From Caballeronia sp. NK8 (GTDB taxonomy: Bacteria; Pseudomonadota; Gammaproteobacteria; Burkholderiales; Burkholderiaceae), in assembly GCF_018408855.1 (NCBI RefSeq), contig NZ_AP024325.1:992001-1056000 (forward strand): DNA of 64,000 nucleotides, read 5' to 3'. Position 1 is the first letter of the stretch; each line of letters begins with the position of its first letter. A program made the translations under genes and the position numbers. A model generated the notes under the pieces. That model was not told the origin of the DNA and did not search any database. It saw only the letters and a list, made by a program, of their open reading frames with translations. This document shows positions 59,118 through 64,000 of this stretch, one piece after another.

Positions 59118-60262
59118 CGCGAGAGGCCGCGCGCATCGATCGGCCAGATGTCCGTCACGCGCTCGCTGCGGTAGCACACGTATTCGTCGTAGAGATTCAC
59201 GGTCGGATCGCAGTGTCCCGGCGGCAACCGAAGCCGCTCGCCGACGAGACCCGCGAAATCGGCGTCGGCATCATGTTGCGCCTGCAACATGCCGTGCTCG
59301 TCGTTCGCGGCGACGTAGCTCAACGCGGGCGCGCCGCTCGCGTCGAGCCAATGCACGCTGCGCGGCAAGCCCGAATCCACCGCGAGCCCTTTCAGGCCGA
59401 CGTCGCACACGGCCATGCCGGGCCGCGTCGCGCTCATGATCGTCGATAGCACGAAAAGACTGTGACGCCAGCGCAATTCACCGCTCCAGCCGATGCCGCC
59501 GTAGTCGCCATCCATGAAGAGGTACGAGCCCGGTTGCAGTTCGGTGAAGACGCCGCTCGCGGCATCGAACTCGACCGTGCCCGTGCCGCCGCCCGTCACG
59601 ACGCCGCAACGCACGCCGCGTGCATCGAGCGCGCGCACATAGCGTGCGGCGGTGTCCGCGGCGCGATTCGCTTCGCTCTTGCGTGCGCTCCAGTCCGCGA
59701 CGTGCTGTATGCCGCCGTGATACGCCTGAATGCCCGCGAAGCGCAAGGCGCGTTGTTCCGCAATGCCGTCGACGAGCGCGAGCAGCGCATCCTCGCTCGT
59801 CACGCCGCAGCGATGCTGGCCAGCATCGATTTCGGGCAGCACGTCGATCGTCACGCCCGCACGCGCCGCCGCATCGCCGAGCGCGCGCACTTGCGGCAAC
59901 GCATCCACGCACACCGAAAGCCGCACATGCGATGCGAGTTCGACAGCCATCGCCAGCTTGTCCGCGCCGACGAACTCGTTGCTCACATGAATGCTGCCGA
60001 TGCCCGCGCGCGCGAACGGATACGCCTCCGACAGCTTCTGGCAGCACACGCCGACCGCGCCCGCTTCGACCTGGCGCTTTGCGATCTCGCTGGACTTGTG
60101 CGCCTTCGCATGCGGACGCAATGCAACGCCATGCCGCACAGCGAACGCGGACATCGCGGCGAGATTCGCGTCGAAGGCGTCGAGATCGATCGTCAGGGAC
60201 GGCGTGGCGACGGTTGCAAGCATGTCGCCCACGCGGGCGGCACAAGGAGGGATGAGCGTCAT
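59114..60262 (-). CDS. DSD1-family PLP-dependent enzyme (D-threonine aldolase / D-serine dehydratase-like)
   Basis: The 382-residue enzyme has an alanine-racemase-like barrel beginning SLTIDLDAFDANL, PLP-binding Lys in LRPHAKAHKS and a C-terminal DSD1 domain with GHCDPTVNLYDEY giving His and Cys for metal binding. The ATG at 60262 is the family start; the long upstream extension is noise. Members cleave or deaminate beta-hydroxy D-amino acids. It is the last gene of a minus-strand group with CoA-transferase and hydratase genes. Confidence 0.88.
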   Translation of the reverse strand: MTLIPPCAARVGDMLATVATPSLTIDLDAFDANLAAMSAFAVRHGVALRPHAKAHKSSEIAKRQVEAGAVGVCCQKLSEAYPFARAGIGSIHVSNEFVGADKLAMAVELASHVRLSVCVDALPQVRALGDAAARAGVTIDVLPEIDAGQHRCGVTSEDALLALVDGIAEQRALRFAGIQAYHGGIQHVADWSARKSEANRAADTAARYVRALDARGVRCGVVTGGGTGTVEFDAASGVFTELQPGSYLFMDGDYGGIGWSGELRWRHSLFVLSTIMSATRPGMAVCDVGLKGLAVDSGLPRSVHWLDASGAPALSYVAANDEHGMLQAQHDADADFAGLVGERLRLPPGHCDPTVNLYDEYVCYRSERVTDIWPIDARGLSR

Positions 60263-60291
60263 GGCGGATCGTGGCGATGGAGTTGAATCAG

Positions 60292-60311
60292 GCATTCTGC
60301 ATGATGAATGC
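60292..60311. repeat. Palindromic GCATTC motif before the PLP enzyme gene
   Basis: GCATTC-TGCATGAT-GAATGC is a perfect 6-base inverted repeat around eight bases. It lies 30 bp upstream of the PLP enzyme start, in the promoter interval after the CoA-transferase stop. Related sequence occurs near 29566 and 62378. Confidence 0.55.
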
Positions 60312-60338
60312 ATAAAACCGTTTGCACATTTGTCGACA

Positions 60339-61577
60339 TCATGCCGGAACTTCCGTTTCGAGAATCGCGCCTTCGTCCTTGAGCGCCCGAATGCGCGCGT
60401 CGTCGAACCCGTATTCACCGAGCACTTCGCCGGTGTGCTGTCCGAGCAGCGGCGCGGGCCGCGAGGCCTGCGTGCGCCCCTCGGAGAAGTGAATCGGCAA
60501 GCCGATGCCGCGCATCGGGCCCGCGAGCGGATGGTCCGTCTCCACGATCATCCCGCGCGCGACGGCCTGCTCGTGCGACGACGCTTCCGGCACGCCGAGC
60601 ACCGCGCCGCTCGGCAGGCCGATCTCGTCGAAACTTGCGAGCCATGCATCGGTGGTGCGCTCGACGAGACGCGCGCCCAGAATTTCGACAAGCGCCTCGC
60701 GATGTTTCAGACGGCCTGCATTGGTCTGGAAACGTTCGTCTTCGGCGAGTCCGGGGATGTTCAACACGCCGACCAGACGCTCGTAGTTGCTTTGATTCGC
60801 CGCGCCGATGTTGACCCAGCCGTCGCGCGTGCGGAACGCCTGGTACGGCGCACTGGTCGGATTCGCCGAGCCGGCCTTGGGCAACACCGTGCCGTCCGCG
60901 AAGTAGTTGGCGAACGCCCAGTACATCTGCTGCAGACCAGCTTCGAAGAGCGACGTATCGACCATCTGTCCGAGGCCGGTCGCCTGCTTTCGCGCATACG
61001 CCGCGCTGATGCCGAGCGCGGCCAGAATGCCCGCGTTGATATCGGTGACGGGCGAGCCTGCCTTGATGGGCGCCTGCCCCGGCTCGCCGGTCATGCTCAT
61101 CAGACCGCTCAGGCCTTGTGCGATGAGATCGAAGCCGCCCTTGTCGGCCATCGGCCCGCTGCGGCCATAGCCCGATATCGCGCAATAGATGAGGCCGGGA
61201 TTCATCGCCTTGAGCGTGTCGTAGCCCATGCCGAGCTTTTCCATCGTGCCGCGTCGATAGTTCTCCGTCACCACGTCCGCGCTCGCGAGCATCCTTGCGA
61301 GCACTTCCTTGCCACCTGCTGTCTTCAGATTGAGGGCGATGCCGCGCTTGTTGCGGTTCACGATCATGAACGATGCCGATTCGCCGCTCGGGAGGATCGG
61401 CGCGAACCGTCTGCAATCGTCGCCGCCGGGGATCTTCTCGACCTTGATGACGTCGGCGCCCATGTCCGCGAGCATCATCCCGCAGATCGGCCCCGACATG
61501 ATGTGCGCAAGCTCGATCACGCGCATGCCTGCAAGCGGTCCCGCGCCGGGCGCGGCCGCTGGTTTCGTGTCTGCCAT
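60339..61577 (-). CDS. CaiB/BaiF (family III) CoA transferase
   Basis: The 412-residue enzyme starts with GMRVIELAHIMSGPICGMML and has GADVIKVEKIPGGDD, FMIVNRNKRGIALNL and GQMVDTSLFEAGLQ, where the Asp is in the position of the catalytic residue of family III CoA transferases. The ATG at 61577 gives the family N-terminus. It follows the enoyl-CoA hydratase by 1 bp. It should move CoA between carboxylic acids in a catabolic route with the hydratase. Confidence 0.93.
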   Translation of the reverse strand: MADTKPAAAPGAGPLAGMRVIELAHIMSGPICGMMLADMGADVIKVEKIPGGDDCRRFAPILPSGESASFMIVNRNKRGIALNLKTAGGKEVLARMLASADVVTENYRRGTMEKLGMGYDTLKAMNPGLIYCAISGYGRSGPMADKGGFDLIAQGLSGLMSMTGEPGQAPIKAGSPVTDINAGILAALGISAAYARKQATGLGQMVDTSLFEAGLQQMYWAFANYFADGTVLPKAGSANPTSAPYQAFRTRDGWVNIGAANQSNYERLVGVLNIPGLAEDERFQTNAGRLKHREALVEILGARLVERTTDAWLASFDEIGLPSGAVLGVPEASSHEQAVARGMIVETDHPLAGPMRGIGLPIHFSEGRTQASRPAPLLGQHTGEVLGEYGFDDARIRALKDEGAILETEVPA

Positions 61578-61578
61578 G

Positions 61579-62361
61579 TCAACGTCCCTTGAATTGCGGC
61601 TTGAGCTTGTCGAGGAAGGCCTGGTAGCCGGTGCGGAAATCCTCGGTGCCGAAGCAGGCGAAGCCTTCGTCGCGTTCATCGTCGGTGAGCGGCGCGGGGT
61701 CCATCACGCGGCGCACGAACTGCTTGTGCCAGCGCGCGACGAGCGGCGCGCCGTCCGCGATGCGTCTTGCGGTTTCGTACGCGTGCGCGTTGACTTCCGC
61801 GTCCGCGACCACGCGCGTGACGAGCCCTTTCGCCAGCGCTTCCTTTGCATCGAAGATGCGCCCTTCGAGCAGGATCTCGAGCGCTGCCGCCGGACCCGCG
61901 AGACGCACGAGGCCTTCCATTTCCGCGTGCGCCATCACGAGCCCGAGGTTCTTGATGGGCACGCCGAAGCGGCTCGACTCGCCACAGATGCGCAGATCGC
62001 ACATCGCCGCGATCTCCAGCCCACCGCCGACGCAGATGCCATGAATCATCGCGACGATCGGATGCCGGCACTCGCGCAATGCATTCAAAGTGCGATGCAT
62101 GATTGCGCCGTAAGCCCTCGCCTGCTCGACGTTCGCGCGATCGGTCCGGAACTCCCCAATGTCGTTGCCAGGCGAGAACGCCTTCTCGCCCGCGCCGCGC
62201 AGCACGATGCAACGCAGGGTGTCATCGCGGGAAAGCGTCTCGATGGTCTCGCCGAGCGCGCGCCACAGATGCTTCGTCATCGCGTTGAGCTTTTCGGGCC
62301 GGTCGATCACGACTGTCACGATATCGCCGTCGCGCTCGGTCAGGATGGATGGTTCCGCCAC
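61579..62361 (-). CDS. Enoyl-CoA hydratase/isomerase family protein
   Basis: The 260-residue enzyme has the crotonase pattern: GAGEKAFSPGNDIGEF and HGICVGGGLEIAAMCDLRIC form the oxyanion hole, and FGVPIKNLGLVMAHAEME is the next conserved segment. It precedes the CoA transferase by 1 bp, so the two act in one pathway, probably for side-chain or branched-acid breakdown. The substrate is unknown. Confidence 0.92.
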   Translation of the reverse strand: MAEPSILTERDGDIVTVVIDRPEKLNAMTKHLWRALGETIETLSRDDTLRCIVLRGAGEKAFSPGNDIGEFRTDRANVEQARAYGAIMHRTLNALRECRHPIVAMIHGICVGGGLEIAAMCDLRICGESSRFGVPIKNLGLVMAHAEMEGLVRLAGPAAALEILLEGRIFDAKEALAKGLVTRVVADAEVNAHAYETARRIADGAPLVARWHKQFVRRVMDPAPLTDDERDEGFACFGTEDFRTGYQAFLDKLKPQFKGR

Positions 62362-62377
62362 ATCGCCTCCTTAAAAT

Positions 62378-62397
62378 GAATGCTGCATGCGTTATTC
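62378..62397. repeat. TGCATGC-centred palindrome upstream of the enoyl-CoA hydratase gene
   Basis: GAATGCTGCATGCGTTATTC is an imperfect palindrome centred on TGCATGC, 17 bp before the hydratase start and next to a second stronger inverted repeat. Confidence 0.5.
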
Positions 62398-62402
62398 AAT
62401 GG

Positions 62403-62431
62403 GGTTCAATGCATGCAAAATGCATTGAACC
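62403..62431. promoter_or_regulatory. Perfect 12-bp inverted repeat between the MFS and hydratase genes
   Basis: GGTTCAATGCAT (62403-62414) and ATGCATTGAACC (62420-62431) are exact reverse complements around GCAAA. It lies 16 bp after the MFS stop and 42 bp upstream of the hydratase start, and has no U-run, so an operator is more likely than a terminator. Confidence 0.7.
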
Positions 62432-62446
62432 GCTGCGCCAGTCGGA

Positions 62447-63736
62447 TCACACGAACTTGCGCGCGTCCGCTGCGTCCTTGTTCTCGTCCTCCACTTCGAG
62501 CGCGTGGTCCGGGCGCATCGTGAACGAGAGAACGATGCCCGCGCCCATCAGGATCATCGACACGGTGAACGGCAGGTTCCAGTTGCCGGTGCGGTCGATC
62601 AGCCAGCCGCCCACCACCGGGCTGATGATGGCCGCCAGCGCAGATCCGGAATTCATGATGCCGGATGCGGTACCCGAGTGCTTCGGCGCGATATCCATCG
62701 GCACGGACCACATCGGGCCGATCGTCATCTCATTGAAGAAGAAGCCGGCCGAAAGACACACTGCCGCGAGCGTGATCGAAATATCGGAGACGAGCATGAT
62801 CGGCGCGAGCGACAGCAGCGTCAGGAACATGCACACGCCGACCATCACGTTGCGCGCGAGGCGCACATTGCCGCTCTTTCTCAGGATGCGGTCGGTCAGC
62901 GAGCCGCCGAACCAGTCGCCGAGCACGCCCGCGAAGAACACGCCCGACGCGAAGAGCGCCGACTTGCCCAGTTGCATGTGATAGCTGTGCAGGAAGTATT
63001 GCGGAATCCAGCCGAGGAAGAGCCACAACACCCATCCATAGCAGAAGTACACGGCGGTGACGGGCGCCATGCGGCCGAGCAGCTTGCGCCACGGCACCGG
63101 CGTGCGTTGCTTCACGCCCGAGTAATTCGCGAGCGTCGCGCACTCGGTTTCGGTGATGCGCGGATGATCGCGCGGATTGTCGCGGAAGTAGAAGACCCAC
63201 GCCACGGCCCACACAAAACTGATGATCCCGGTGATGATGAACGCGCCGCGCCAGCTCGTCGCGACCATCAGCCAGACGATGAGCGGCGGCGCCACCGCAT
63301 TGCCGATGCGCGAAGCTGCATGCGTAATGCCTTGTGCAAAACCGCGCTGGTCGGCGGGCATCCAGTTGGACATCGCGCGCGTCGCGGTCGGGAAGGTCGC
63401 GCCTTCGCCGAGACCGAGCAGCACGCGCGCCACGATCAGCGAGAAAAAGCCGCCCGCCAGACCCGTCAGCACGGTCGCGCCCGCCCAGATGATCGCGCAA
63501 AGCGTGAGCGTGCGCCGCGGCCCGAAGCGGTCGCCCACCCATCCACCGATGATCTGAAACACCAGATACGGATACGCGAACGCGGAAAACACGAAACCGA
63601 CTTGCGTGTGCGACAGGCCCAGCTCAGCGCCGAACTGGCTCGCCGCGGTGCTGACATTGACCCGGTCGATATAGGTGATGAAATACATCGCGCATAGCAG
63701 TAACAAAACGCGCGTCGTGGCTCGACGGAACATCAT
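62447..63736 (-). CDS. MFS transporter, anion:cation symporter (ACS)-like
   Basis: The 429-residue protein has twelve predicted helices and opens with LLLLCAMYFITYIDRVNVSTAA, the ACS-family N-terminus, with GWVGDRFGPRRTL as the conserved loop motif. The ATG at 63736 gives the family start. It is first in a minus-strand group with enoyl-CoA hydratase, CoA transferase and PLP enzyme genes, so it probably imports the organic acid that these process. A mini-ORF precedes it. Confidence 0.92.
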   Translation of the reverse strand: MMFRRATTRVLLLLCAMYFITYIDRVNVSTAASQFGAELGLSHTQVGFVFSAFAYPYLVFQIIGGWVGDRFGPRRTLTLCAIIWAGATVLTGLAGGFFSLIVARVLLGLGEGATFPTATRAMSNWMPADQRGFAQGITHAASRIGNAVAPPLIVWLMVATSWRGAFIITGIISFVWAVAWVFYFRDNPRDHPRITETECATLANYSGVKQRTPVPWRKLLGRMAPVTAVYFCYGWVLWLFLGWIPQYFLHSYHMQLGKSALFASGVFFAGVLGDWFGGSLTDRILRKSGNVRLARNVMVGVCMFLTLLSLAPIMLVSDISITLAAVCLSAGFFFNEMTIGPMWSVPMDIAPKHSGTASGIMNSGSALAAIISPVVGGWLIDRTGNWNLPFTVSMILMGAGIVLSFTMRPDHALEVEDENKDAADARKFV

Positions 63737-63861
63737 CGTCTCCTTGTGTAACCGCGTGCGTGTACGCACGCCCTCGAATAATCGAGTGGCGCCGGATGTC
63801 ACGGCATGCGGAACTTCCCGTGGGTACGTCGGATGAGGATTGCGGCTCGATCTGCGTCGGC

Positions 63862-63915
63862 TTACTGCATTCTGCGGCGCAGCTTGCGAATGCGTGGTTT
63901 GCGCGGTGATGTCAT
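63862..63915 (-). CDS. Arg-rich 17-aa mini-ORF upstream of the MFS gene, possible leader peptide
   Basis: The codons read MTSPRKPRIRKLRRRMQ and then TAA. AGGAGA lies 7 bp before the ATG, a clear ribosome site. Nine of the 17 residues are Arg or Lys. It ends 125 bp before the MFS start in a 264-bp interval with no other gene. A leader peptide that controls the MFS operon, or a small basic protein, would both fit. Confidence 0.5.
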   Translation of the reverse strand: MTSPRKPRIRKLRRRMQ

Positions 63916-64000
63916 GAGCTTGTCTCCTGGTCGCGGCTCGTCACTGTCCGCTGTTTATGTTTCAGTGAATGAAAATGTGGTGTCGCCGCCGTCAATCCTC

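Noticed and set aside
63867..63893. GCATTC/GAATGC inverted pair upstream of the MFS gene as another operator
   Set aside because: The arms are 15 bases apart and fall inside the mini-ORF, and the centre does not match the other sites, so chance is likely.
1..64000. CRISPR arrays, tRNA/rRNA genes and insertion sequences
   Set aside because: I saw no regularly spaced repeats, cloverleaf sequences with CCA ends, transposase genes or flanking terminal repeats. A dedicated search could still find a small RNA.

Overview
The window is a high-GC, gene-dense chromosomal segment whose gene families and order (the DUF3348/DUF802/OmpA/DUF2894 cluster, a VgrG-Rhs fusion, branched-chain ABC importers, many catabolic genes) fit a Burkholderiaceae beta-proteobacterium of the Burkholderia/Paraburkholderia/Caballeronia group. 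Genus placement is inference from gene content only. I saw no rRNA, tRNA, insertion sequence or CRISPR array.

Layout. 0-2.4 kb (+): the end of an MFS transporter and a split transketolase. 2.4-9.8 kb (-): a type VI secretion cargo islet with a VgrG-Rhs fusion ending in a cysteine-rich toxin-like tip, then a four-helix membrane protein, an ankyrin protein, a small protein and a PAAR tip; the immunity-side genes are clearly AT-richer than their surroundings. 9.9-14.1 kb (-): a four-gene cluster around a MotA/TolQ-like protein with a long tail and a MotB/OmpA-like partner. 14.2-21.6 kb (-): a MoxR-DUF58-DUF4381-BatA-BatB/C-BatD operon ending in an Ntn-type amide hydrolase. 21.8-28.5 kb (+): formylglycine-generating enzyme, HAD-like lipoprotein, Cys-type sulfatase and a membrane spermidine-synthase-like protein. 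28.5-36.3 kb (-): outer-membrane channel-like protein, phosphoesterase, GFA and tautomerase proteins, and a MacAB-like exporter. 36.5-40.1 kb: tartrate dehydrogenase (+), an AT-richer Hcp gene with two downstream unknowns (-), and a secreted unknown (+). 40.1-48.6 kb: a Liv-type ABC importer with M81 and M20 hydrolases (-) and a divergent GntR regulator (+) around a 36-bp palindrome. 48.7-51.1 kb (+): diguanylate cyclase and LysE exporter. 51.2-57.9 kb: the PQQ region. 58-63.9 kb: FUSC exporter (+), then a PLP enzyme, CoA transferase, enoyl-CoA hydratase and MFS transporter (-), with an Arg-rich mini-ORF upstream of the MFS gene.

The most striking part is 51.2-57.9 kb. A sigma-54 activator (GAF-AAA+-Fis) is followed by pqqA, a strong hairpin, pqqD, a PQQ alcohol dehydrogenase carrying the Asp-Tyr-Asp signature of lanthanide-dependent enzymes, and one protein that fuses a XoxJ-like periplasmic binding domain to a cytochrome c. 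Four sequences with correct -24/-12 spacing lie before the activator, pqqA, the dehydrogenase and a divergent 64-aa Gly-Gly-motif protein. No pqqB, pqqC or pqqE is present here, so the locus looks like a dedicated sigma-54 regulon that supplies extra PqqA and PqqD to a lanthanide alcohol-oxidation chain. That integrated function is inference; the motifs are seen directly.
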